Below, piece after piece: positions 55,870 through 64,000 of a DNA stretch of 64,000 nt (positions are counted from its first letter, which is position 1; each line of letters starts with the position of its first letter). Origin of the DNA: Nansenia antarctica (lineage: Eukaryota; Chordata; Actinopteri; Argentiniformes; Microstomatidae); contig CAXDII010000003.1 in NCBI GenBank assembly GCA_963989245.1, forward strand, positions 310,001 through 374,000, read 5' to 3'. A model generated the notes under the pieces. The model ran no database searches, was not told the DNA's origin, and was given only the letters and a program-made list of their open reading frames with translations. The position numbers were made by a program, and so were the translations under genes.

Positions 55870-58800
55870 GTGAATAACACCGGTTATGGAGGTGGTACAA
55901 ACATAAGGTCGCTGGTCAACAAGGCTGATGAGCTCTCTGCTCTGATGAAGGGACAGGGGGAATATGGGAAATGCAGCCTGCTATTCCTGACGGAATCCTG
56001 GCTGAATCCTGGTATACCAGACGGGGCGATGGAACAAGATGGTTTCACAATGGTCCGCGCGGACAGAACGAGAAACAGCGGTAAGATAAAAGGAGGCGGG
56101 ATCGCTGTGTTTGTTAATTCCAAATGGTGCAAGCCAGGTCATATCACTATCAAAGAGCAAGTCTGCACTCCAGACATAGAACTGTTGGCGCTAGGTTTGA
56201 GGCCAGATCTCTGTCCGAGAGAGTTTTCACATGTTGTGGCTGTGACTAGTTACATTCCACCAAGCGCGAACCCGGCGCGCGCAAATGACGTCATCCATTC
56301 CTGTATCGCGGGGATACAGACCGCTCACCCAAACGCATTTATCATTGTGAATGGGGACTTCAACCATGTAAATATGGAAAAGACATTGACGGATTTTACC
56401 CAGTATGTCACATGTAAAACAAGGGAGAACAAAATACTAGACAAACTATATGCCAATGTGAAGGGAGCCTACACATCCACTGCCCTCCCGCCACTAGGGG
56501 CATCCGATCACAATATGGTCTGGATGGAACCAACATACACCCCTATCATAAAAAGGCTGCCTATCACCACCAGGACTGTCCAGCAATGGTCAGAAGACGT
56601 GGAGGAGGAGCTGAGGGCGTGTTTTGAAACAACCGACTGGGGGATGTTCCAGAGAGTCCACGGGGAGGACATAGATGGTCTGCTAGACTGTGTCACAGAC
56701 TATATCAAGTTCTGCGAGGAGAGCATCGTCCCCATTAAAAAGGTACGGTGCTTTCCTAACAACAAGCCGTGGATAAATGGGAACATCAAGAACCTTCTGA
56801 AAAGGAAGAGGAGGCTGTTTAAGGCAGGGGACACTGAGGGAGCCAGGGCCACTCAGAAGGAGGTGAAGAAGGAGCTGAGAGCAGCCAAAGAGGAATACAG
56901 GAGGAAATTGGAGGGCGGGCTAGAGGCCCACAGCTCCAAGGAGGTGTGGAAGGGCTTCAAGAAGATCACGGGCCACAAGCAGCCACATCCTGTGGTGGAG
57001 GGGACCCGAGAGCAGGCAGATGACCTGAACTGCTTCTTTAACAGGTTTGACCAACCATCCCCCTGCCACCCCCCACAGCCCCCGACCCTGTCACAGCCCC
57101 CGACCCTGTCACAGCCCCCGACCCAGCCCCCGACCCTGTCACAGCCCCCGACCCTGTCACAGCCCCCGACCCAGCCCCCGACCCTGTCACAGCCCCCGAC
57201 CCAGCCCCCGACCCTGTCACAGCCCCCGACCCAGCCCCCGACCCAGCCCCCGACCCAGCCCCCGACCCAGCCCCCGACCCAGCCCCCGACCCAGCCCCCG
57301 ACCCAGCCCCCGACCCTGTCACCCCCCCCATCCCCCTGTCACCCCCCACAGCCCCCGACCCTCTCCTCCCCTCTCCAATGTACCGCACCCCTGGCAACAG
57401 TAGCCCCCACTCCCCCTGACACCCCAGCAGCACCCCAGCAGCAACTGCCTCCCCTTACCAACACCAGGAGCCAGGGAGCATGCTTCACACCTGGAGACAC
57501 CGGTACTCACAGCTTTATAACATCTGAGCAGGTGAGAAGGCAGCTTTCCAGGGTGAATGTGAACAAGTCCAGAGGTCCAGACAACATCAACCCCAGGGTT
57601 CTGAAGGTGTGTGCTGGAGAGCTGGCGGACACATTCCAACATCTCTTCAGTCTATCTCTAAGACTGAGGAGGGTGCCACAGCTCTGGAAGACCTCTTGCA
57701 TCGTCCCAGTGCCAAAGAAGGGACGGCCCAGCACCCCAAACGACTACAGACCTGTCGCCCTGACACCACAGGTCATGAAGATCCTGGAGAGGCTAGTGCT
57801 GCAACACCTTAAGCCCCAGGTGAAGGACTTCCTGGACCCCCGGCAGTTTGCATACCAGGAGAGCATGGGGGTGGAGGACGCCATCATTTACATGCTGCAC
57901 AGGGCCTACACACACCTGGAGAGGCCACAGAGCATGGTGAGGACCATGTTCTTCGACTTCTCCAGTGCATTTAACACTATCAAGCCATCACTGCTGGCTG
58001 ACAAACTAGCAGTGATGTGTGTGGAGGACTCCCTGACGGCTTGGATCCACAACTACCTCACAGACAGGCGTCAGTATGTGAGACTGCAGGGCTGTCAGTC
58101 TGAGGTGGTGGTGTGCAACACCGGTGCCCCCCAGGGAACTGTTCTGTCACCCTTTCTCTTCACCCTCTATACCTCCGACTTCCAGTTTAGCTCCGACCAG
58201 TGCCACCTGCAGAAGTTTTCGGATGACTCCTCTATCGTCGGTTACATCACAGACGACAGGGATGAGGAGTACAGGGCCCTGGTGGAGAGCTTCGTGCAGT
58301 GGTGCGACACCAACTACCTTTTGCTTAACACCAGCAAAACAAAGGAGTTGGTGGTGGATTTTAGGAGGAAGAGAAGGACCCCAGCCCCCATCACCATCAA
58401 GGGGGTGGAAGTCGAGAGGGTGGACTCCTACAGGTACCTGGGAGTACAAATTAATAACAAACTGGACTGGACTGACAACACCGAGGCTCTTCTCAGGAAA
58501 GGGCAGAGCAGACTGTTTTTCCTGAGAAGGCTGAGGTCTTTCGGTGTCTGCAACAAGCTGCTGCAAATGTTTTACCAGTCGGTGGTTGCCAGCGTTCTGT
58601 TCTTCGCCGTGGCCTGCTGGGGTGGAAACATCTGTGCCAGGGATGCTGCGAAGCTAAACAAACTGGTGAAGAAGGCCAGCTCTGTGGTGGGGACCGGGCT
58701 GGACAGCCTAGAGGTGGTGGCAGAACAGAGGATGGGGAAAAAACTGGCGGCCATGCTGGCCAATCCCTCCCACCCGATGTACTGCGAGCTGGCAGGGATG

Positions 58801-58953
58801 AGGAGCAAGTTCAGCCACAGATTTGTTCTCCCCCGTCAAAGTACAAAAAGATTTGGACAGTCCTTTATTCCAGCTGCACTCCGACTCTACAACCAGGCCC
58901 TGCAGGGTGGGGGAGACCTGGAGATGGAACTTTTGGAACTTTTTACTTATTGA
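55870..58953 (+). CDS. LINE endonuclease-reverse transcriptase polyprotein
   Basis: 1027 open codons; the frame begins with GTG at 55870 in flanking DNA, so the true start is lost. Endonuclease: FLTESWLN, KGGGIAVF, IIVNGDFNHV and GASDHNMVW (near residue 211). A proline-rich linker of TQPP and TLSQPP repeats covers about residues 400-490. RT: NDYRPVALTPQVMKI, FFDFSSAFNTI, NTGAPQGTVLSPFLF and catalytic FSDD near residue 784. The post-RT region SRLFFLRRLRSFGVC and the C-terminus follow. Only the extreme N-terminus is missing; RT itself looks complete. Confidence 0.85.
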   Translation: MNNTGYGGGTNIRSLVNKADELSALMKGQGEYGKCSLLFLTESWLNPGIPDGAMEQDGFTMVRADRTRNSGKIKGGGIAVFVNSKWCKPGHITIKEQVCTPDIELLALGLRPDLCPREFSHVVAVTSYIPPSANPARANDVIHSCIAGIQTAHPNAFIIVNGDFNHVNMEKTLTDFTQYVTCKTRENKILDKLYANVKGAYTSTALPPLGASDHNMVWMEPTYTPIIKRLPITTRTVQQWSEDVEEELRACFETTDWGMFQRVHGEDIDGLLDCVTDYIKFCEESIVPIKKVRCFPNNKPWINGNIKNLLKRKRRLFKAGDTEGARATQKEVKKELRAAKEEYRRKLEGGLEAHSSKEVWKGFKKITGHKQPHPVVEGTREQADDLNCFFNRFDQPSPCHPPQPPTLSQPPTLSQPPTQPPTLSQPPTLSQPPTQPPTLSQPPTQPPTLSQPPTQPPTQPPTQPPTQPPTQPPTQPPTQPPTLSPPPSPCHPPQPPTLSSPLQCTAPLATVAPTPPDTPAAPQQQLPPLTNTRSQGACFTPGDTGTHSFITSEQVRRQLSRVNVNKSRGPDNINPRVLKVCAGELADTFQHLFSLSLRLRRVPQLWKTSCIVPVPKKGRPSTPNDYRPVALTPQVMKILERLVLQHLKPQVKDFLDPRQFAYQESMGVEDAIIYMLHRAYTHLERPQSMVRTMFFDFSSAFNTIKPSLLADKLAVMCVEDSLTAWIHNYLTDRRQYVRLQGCQSEVVVCNTGAPQGTVLSPFLFTLYTSDFQFSSDQCHLQKFSDDSSIVGYITDDRDEEYRALVESFVQWCDTNYLLLNTSKTKELVVDFRRKRRTPAPITIKGVEVERVDSYRYLGVQINNKLDWTDNTEALLRKGQSRLFFLRRLRSFGVCNKLLQMFYQSVVASVLFFAVACWGGNICARDAAKLNKLVKKASSVVGTGLDSLEVVAEQRMGKKLAAMLANPSHPMYCELAGMRSKFSHRFVLPRQSTKRFGQSFIPAALRLYNQALQGGGDLEMELLELFTY

Positions 58954-59068
58954 GCCTGCACTGTTTTATGTTTTTTATTGAATGTTTTTCTGTTTTCTGT
59001 ACTGAATGTTTTCTGCCCTAACTGAGCTGTTTGACAACAAAATTTCCCCAATGGGGACAATAAAGGTT

Positions 59069-59108
<40 letters not shown>
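55885..59108 (+). mobile_element. L2/Rex1-like LINE with long intact ORF
   Basis: It begins within the first motif of the APE endonuclease (NIRSLVNK) and ends after AATAAAGGTTTTCAATCA with a run of AATC repeats. No ORF1 is seen. Length about 3.2 kb. The ends inside the DNA element were not matched by a target duplication. Confidence 0.85.
57060..57330 (+). repeat. In-frame minisatellite in the LINE linker
   Basis: Units CAGCCCCCGACC and CAGCCCCCGACCCTGTCA (12 and 18 bp) in mixed order. Lengths are multiples of three, so the ORF is kept open. Confidence 0.95.
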
Positions 59109-59109
<1 letters not shown>

Positions 59110-59544
59110 GACTATTATTGCTAAATTCACCATCAGTATACGGTCATTTTGAGCCCTTAACCACCGCGCTGACACCCCGAGAAGATATACTTTTAATATG
59201 AAACTCGATCAACCGGGCGTTCACCGGCTGCTGGACGAAACTCCCAACTCCCGCTGTCAGCGAGGCGAGGGAATATTTATATCCGGGAATTCGCTCCTTG
59301 CTGTGTCCACGGTGATAGGAGTGGAGGATCGACTCCATTCAAATAGTGTTGGATTCCCTGTCTTCTACTCTATGCGGACACGTTGGAATTATTTTCCTAA
59401 CCCACGGGAAATCAAAGTTATTAACCCGCAAAAAGTGGGTTTTGCCCGTGGGTTTTGCCCGCAAAAAGTGCCTTTTGCCCGTCAGGTGGGCGTTTCTACT
59501 ATGCTGTGACGTCACATGAAAGCTATGAATTGAGGCGAAGGCTA

Positions 59545-60740
59545 CGGGAGAAAACCCCTAACGAAAAATCCAGCAGGTCAGCAGGCTGTAAGGTGGCAAC
59601 CCCACCAGCTGCCAGCGGCTGCTTGGGCCAATCACCCACCCAGACGTAAAACTGATTACTGAAACCGAAACCAGAACTAAGAAATCACACCTGAATCAGG
59701 CATGCCGCCCTACCAGTAGGAGATAAATGAATTCCTTGGGACAAACCCTAACGGAAGCCCAAGGGAGGAAAGGCCTGCTCCACTTCAAGTCCAATACCAG
59801 AGTAGGATGCTGGAACGTGAGAACTCTATACCAAATAGGAAAGTTAGCACAACTAGCAAAGGAGATGAGAAGATACAACATTAGTATAATAGGAGTAAGT
59901 GAGTGTAGATGGAACACCTTTGGGGAAGTCACCATCGCCACAGGAGAGGTTCCTGTATTCAGGAAAGGAGAACGAAGAGGATCCACATATGCATGGGGTG
60001 GGCTTAATTATCTCTAAAGACGCTGCAAGAAGCCTCCTTGATTGGAAACCAGTTTCAGAGCGCATAATCACTGCCAGGTTCCTATCCAAGGGTCGTAACA
60101 TCACCATCATCCAGTGTTATGCACCGACAAATTCGGCTGAAACTGAGGAAAATGAAATGTTCTACCAACAACTCCAAGCGCAAGTACAGAAGACCCCAAA
60201 GAGAGACATCCAGATAGTCATGGGAGATATGAATGCCAAGGTTGGAAGGGACAACAGGCACTGGATGAACGCCATGGGAACTGAAGGTCTCGGAGAAATG
60301 AACGAGAATGGAACCCTCTTTGCGGACTTCTGCTCTTTCAACGAACTGATCATCGGAGGAACTGTATTCCCACACAAGTCCACACACAAAGCGACATGGA
60401 TCTCTCCTGATCTAAAGACAGAGAACCAGATCGACCATATAGCAATAACAAGAAAATGGCGAAAACTGCTGCTAGATGTTAGGGTAAAGAGGGGAACAGA
60501 CATCGACTCTGACCACCACCTGCTGATAGGAGAGTTCAGACTGAAACTAGCTGCAAGGACAGGGGAAGGAAGTAGGACCCAGAGAAAATTCAACATCAGG
60601 AAACTAGGGGATCACCAGGTTAGACAGGAAGCAGGGCTTACACTTTTGAAACAGATTCCAAGCATTAGCAGAAATGGGAGATGTTGAGGAACATTGGGAA
60701 AGCTGCAAGAAGGCCCTCAGACACATGTGAACAGGTCCTA
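59545..60740 (+). mobile_element. RTE-like LINE 5' fragment (endonuclease)
   Basis: It starts with a non-coding leader and ATG at 59727 (MNSLGQTLTEAQGR), then VGCWNVRTLYQIGKLAQLA, SIIGVSECRW. The frame changes near 59955, then GVGLIISKDAARSLL, QCYAPTNSAE, VMGDMNAKVGRD, TENQIDHIAI, SDHHLLIGEF. This is an APE endonuclease of the RTE type. It stops near 60690, and the RT is not present. Confidence 0.75.
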
Positions 60741-61506
60741 GGCTATAGGCATTCTGGGAGATTTCACGTAACTACATTTGGAGTGTGCCTCTGAAAAAAC
60801 TCAGTGTGCAGGGCCTTGTAGCACTACCACATCAGCTTACCTCTACATCCCAACAACAATCGTGGCGAAAGATGTTTACCTGCAGTAATTCTGTAGCTAC
60901 ATGCTATGTGTTTCATCATCTGTCTCTTTACAGGGTATCCGCGGTGTCTTGAAAAGTATTAACTGTAATTTTCCATTAAATTTACAAAAGATGGCCATCA
61001 TTGGATTTCTTGCAGTGCATCAATAGTTCATCAACTTCAACTGGGTTGTCTAGGATGATGGGTGGTTTAGGTGATTCAACAGATTAGTGACCTTGAGCTT
61101 GTATATCCTCAAAGCATGCATGTATGAGTTGACTTGGAAACTGTTGACATTCAGGCTCCGAGTCAAAAATATCCTGAAATATAGATAGGATTCAGATAGG
61201 AAAGAGTTCTAAATGGATTGACTTCTATAGCGCCTTATTCCAAAGCACTTTACAATGGCATCTCATTCACCCATTCACCTACCAATGGTGGCAAGCTACC
61301 ATGCAAGGCCCGCCGGGTTGTCTAGGTTGATGGGTGGTTTAGGTGGCCCAACCCACACCGAGTCTGCTCCACTGATCTAGCCCTTACGTAAGCACGCAGG
61401 GTTGTAGATCTAACGGAACATGTCCTGGAGGAGGGTCCCCTCCCCAGGCACATCCGTAATCATCCTGACAGCACTTGAATAACATCCCCAACCACTGCGG
61501 GGGGGC
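60741..61506. repeat. Relic repeats before setdb1
   Basis: 60816-60861 repeats the junction sequence at 52738 (TAGCACTACCACATCAGCTT). GGGTTGTCTAGG...GATGGGTGGTTTAGGTG occurs at 61045 and 61316. A LINE-like piece TAGCGCCTTATTCCAAAGCA lies at 61230. No upstream setdb1 exon is recognised. Confidence 0.55.
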
Positions 61507-62197
61507 AGGGCGGGACACAGAGTCAGGGGGGAGGAGGGGGAGACAGCGGACCCAAAAACACACGGCAGTTCTTTGACGGCGAGGAATCATGCTACATCAT
61601 TGACGCTGAACTGGAAGGCAACCTGGGACGCTACCTCAATGTGAGTGTGTGTGTGTGTTGAACTTTGTGTATTTTCTTTACTGTGTGTGTGTACACTGGA
61701 TGAATTGGATGTTTAACTCGTAAAAGGGAACTAAGGTCTTTCCTTACCATATATTGTCCTCCCTCTCCGCCCGAAACAGCATAGCTGCAGTCCTAACCTG
61801 TTTGTTCAGAATGTGTTTGTGGACACACACGACCTGCGTTTCCCCTGGGTGGCCTTCTTCGCCAGCAAGTGAGTCTCGTGAAGGATCTTGACCTAGCTTG
61901 ACCTGAACACATTAGCATTATTGTGTGCAAAACAATGAGACTAGTATAGGACACTTGTTAGCATCTTCGCTTTACTGTGATTTTTGCAGTTGATACTTGT
62001 GTGCATTGGTTTGTGTTGTACACTATTGGCATTAATGTGTGTGTTTGTGTGTTTGTGTGTGTGTGCGCGCCATGCGCAGGCGTATGAAGGCAGGCACAGA
62101 GTTAACATGGGACTACAACTATGAAGTGGGCAGCGTGAAAGGCAAGGAGCTCCTGTGCTGCTGTGGGTCGAGAGAGTGCCGAGGAAGACTGCTATAA
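61507..62197 (+). CDS. setdb1: Histone H3K9 methyltransferase SETDB1, last three coding exons
   Basis: Exons: about 61507-61640 (left border uncertain; an in-frame stop lies at 61476-61478), 61780-61868 and 62080-62197 (stop TAA 62195-62197). They encode [25 protein letters not shown], then [20 protein letters not shown], then [19 protein letters not shown] and the post-[24 protein letters not shown] and the cysteine cluster are the S-adenosylmethionine and zinc-binding parts of the SET domain. SETDB1 writes H3K9me3 to silence genes and transposons. All earlier exons are missing from the window. A polyadenylation signal AATAAA is at 62336-62341. Confidence 0.9.
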
Positions 62198-62335
62198 TGA
62201 GCAGTCCTTACCTCCATCCTTTTATCTCTCCATATGTGTATGTGTATGTGTACTGTATGTAGGTAGGTGCAATATGTCTAGCGTATATATGTACAGTTTG
62301 ACCTACTGCAGATTTTTTACTGTCATGAAAACTTC

Positions 62336-62341
62336 AATAAA
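62336..62341 (+). promoter_or_regulatory. setdb1: Polyadenylation signal of setdb1
   Basis: AATAAA, 139 bases past the stop codon, followed by an A-rich stretch. Confidence 0.6.
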
Positions 62342-63199
62342 CAAAACAAAAAAAAGACCCGTCGTGGCAGGTAGACTACCTGTCCTCAGGTATATCCACG
62401 GTATAGACCTGCCACCTATACAGCCAAAAGACTGTCGTTAAAAAAAACATTGCTTTTTAATTAACGAGCATGTAACTTTGAGGTTATGTCCAATTAATTG
62501 GCTATACTAATGTAATGGAGCTAAATGTCATCCGTCATCCCCCCACCCACCTGGGCTCCAGCTGCTGCGGTATGCGAGCATACCTAAAACGCGGCGTTGA
62601 GTTGGGATATGAACATTAATGGAGCGGGTGGTCTTCTAAACGGTCGCGATCCAATCTTGCCAGCATTATTAGTTGGCAGTTAAATCATACTCAATTGCTA
62701 GCATTCCCCTTGCTCGTAATATGATTCTGCTCAATTTAACCCATTTTTTCCCACATAGGTAACAACCTCGGCTGATTAATATTCACGACACACACTGTCA
62801 CTGACAGTGACAACTGTGTGACTGCAGTGTGTGTGTGTGTGTGTGTGTGTGACTGCAGTGTACGAGGCTGCCTCGCTGCTGGGGTACTGGTTAGTTTCAC
62901 TAGCGTAGGGGTTGTGCAAGTGTTAAATATGTGATAGGCCTTCTGCACAGCACTGTGCCAATCTAATGCAGTATGTAGGGGGGGGGGATATTATGAAATG
63001 ATACTAGCCTATTGCTGTAGTGGAATACAGAATATCATGCATTAGCAGCGGCAGCATTAGCCAGATGGAAATGTAGACATGTAAAACCTAGCTTGTTCTT
63101 AAATAAAAATGTATTCAAGAAGCCCAAAGAGCCTCAGCACACTGTGACATACATACATACAGTAGATATATTACGGTACATGTGGGAATACGGTATATG
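62342..63199. other. Intergenic sequence
   Basis: No exon is recognised. It has a GT run at 62828-62849 and a G run near 62980. Confidence 0.5.
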
Positions 63200-63346
63200 T
63201 GGGAAAACTAGGGTTAGGGTTAGGTGCTAGGGTTAAGGTTAGGGTTAGGGGTAGGGGTAGGGGTAGGATTAGGGTTAGGGTTAGACATGCCAGCATGTAC
63301 CAAGTCGACGTAGCACCTAACCCTAACCCTAGTTTTCCCACATGTA
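63200..63346. mobile_element. Palindromic element with telomere-like repeats, copy 2
   Basis: Starts TGTGGGAAAACTAGGGTTAG, contains GGGGTAGGGGTAGG and GCATGTACCAAGTCGACGTA, and ends CCTAGTTTTCCCACATGT. It is the same element as 5380-5512 in reverse orientation. Outer short repeats of ACATGTGGGAA and TTCCCACATGTACCG extend the inversion. Confidence 0.65.
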
Positions 63347-64000
63347 CCGTGTTCCCACATGTACCGTAACAGATACATCCATACCTCTCATATTTCTAGA
63401 CCTGTTGTTCGTAACATGCCATTTCACTTGGCCTTTGGATTGTGTGAAGCGATCTTATGGGAGTTTTTTTTTTTTTTTAAGAAAAAGTCTCGACTTTAGC
63501 TGAATCCCAGAACACAGACTGTAAATCCTGAGCAGTCACTCTCTCCAGAAAGCACCTGAAACTGAGACTCATTGAATTTGATAAATGTCAACCTATCCAA
63601 CTATCTGTTGCCTTCTCAGAGTTCTCTTGTTTTCTCCACACAGTACTGAATGAGCTCAATGAAATCTTATTCCTCTTGAAATTGTTCCCCTAATTAGTGT
63701 AATTAGCCTTAGCCTCTTAGATACATTTACACTAACAGCATTGATTGCCACACACACAGGCCTAAAAAGAAGCTTACACATAACAAATTCTGTTAGAATC
63801 TGCCGCAGACACCCTGGAGCTGGTTAGACACCCATGGGCAGAGCTAGGGAGATGTAGCCATCTGACAGACACTGACGTCGAATATTTTTTTACTCAGACT
63901 CGTTCTTCTTCTCACATAAACCAAAATCGGTACCTTGGTATGTCTCTGAGTAAATCTGGCAAAATTAGACTTTACACACAACAGAATTCCTTTTGTACCA
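63347..64000. other. Intergenic sequence
   Basis: Contains a T run at 63463. I see no gene or element end. Confidence 0.45.

Larger units (their letters stand above)
55583..59531. mobile_element. Inverted-repeat DNA element, split by a LINE
   Basis: Left end TTCATAGCTTTCAGTCACGT; right end inverted TTCATAGCTTTCATGTGACG. Left (55719-55880) and right (59310-59420) parts share GTGATAGGAGTGGAGGAT and ATAGTGTTGGATTCCCTGTC in direct orientation, so the inside was rearranged. Part 59160-59290 is a diverged reverse copy of 20680-20860 in the composite element, so it is a related family. No transposase is seen. Confidence 0.5.

Noticed and set aside
59727..60687. Host gene related to craniofacial development protein 2
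   Set aside because: The domain is an RTE-type APE endonuclease with a frameshift and LINE leader; the host-gene name seen in databases for such sequences derives from a LINE.

Overview
This 64 kb window is nuclear DNA of a bony fish, most likely a teleost. It holds short, spliced vertebrate-type exons with GT/AG borders: a TDRD5-like LOTUS/Tudor gene, rint1, klhl7 and the SET end of setdb1. Around them lies a dense, deeply nested transposon population typical of teleosts (Tc1, hAT, PIF/Harbinger, BEL/Pao, Copia, L1, L2/Rex1-like, I-clade and RTE-like LINEs, a tRNA-derived SINE). CA, GTCT and TC tracts are unusually abundant. I cannot name the species.

Layout. 1-12.3 kb: minus strand, a LOTUS/Tudor gene (exons 619-3242, possible upstream exon 10730-10790) and the last two exons of an unrecognised single-pass membrane protein (11549-12257). 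The large TDRD intron carries a 27-bp minisatellite, a local duplication and an I-clade LINE (6181-9625) with a clear target-site duplication. 12.4-30.6 kb: plus strand, the last twelve exons of rint1, about 590 of roughly 790 codons. Its introns hold a hAT element with a Tc1 nested inside, a polypyrimidine tract, CA-repeat minisatellites that copy a splice donor, a SINE, and an 8-kb composite insertion in which an L2-like LINE is itself split by an L1 3' end.

30.6-45 kb: gene-poor and made of relics: LINE fragments, a long foldback element, a 28-bp minisatellite, a split uncharacterised zinc-finger ORF, an L1 ORF1 fragment, a BEL/Pao gag start, hAT and Harbinger elements dated by their target-site duplications. 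45-55.3 kb: a tandem array of a Copia-containing unit with three solo LTRs, a retrocopied mRNA joined to tRNA-Asp sequence, and two near-identical copies of the klhl7 5' exon. A first exon of an unknown gene (53032-53117) opens into a 12-bp minisatellite built from its own splice donor. 55.5-60.7 kb: a nearly full-length L2/Rex1-like LINE (1027 open codons) inside a terminal-inverted-repeat element, then an RTE-like endonuclease fragment. 61.5-62.2 kb: the last three coding exons of setdb1. The right end is intergenic with a telomere-like palindromic element that also occurs, inverted, near 5.4 kb.

The host genes have no obvious shared pathway. Their functions (piRNA pathway, ER-Golgi tethering, ubiquitin ligase adaptor, H3K9 methylation) come from their families. 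Several features (one-base poly-C frameshift in rint1, missing 5' exons, near-identical 1-kb copies) may be assembly artefacts and are flagged as such.
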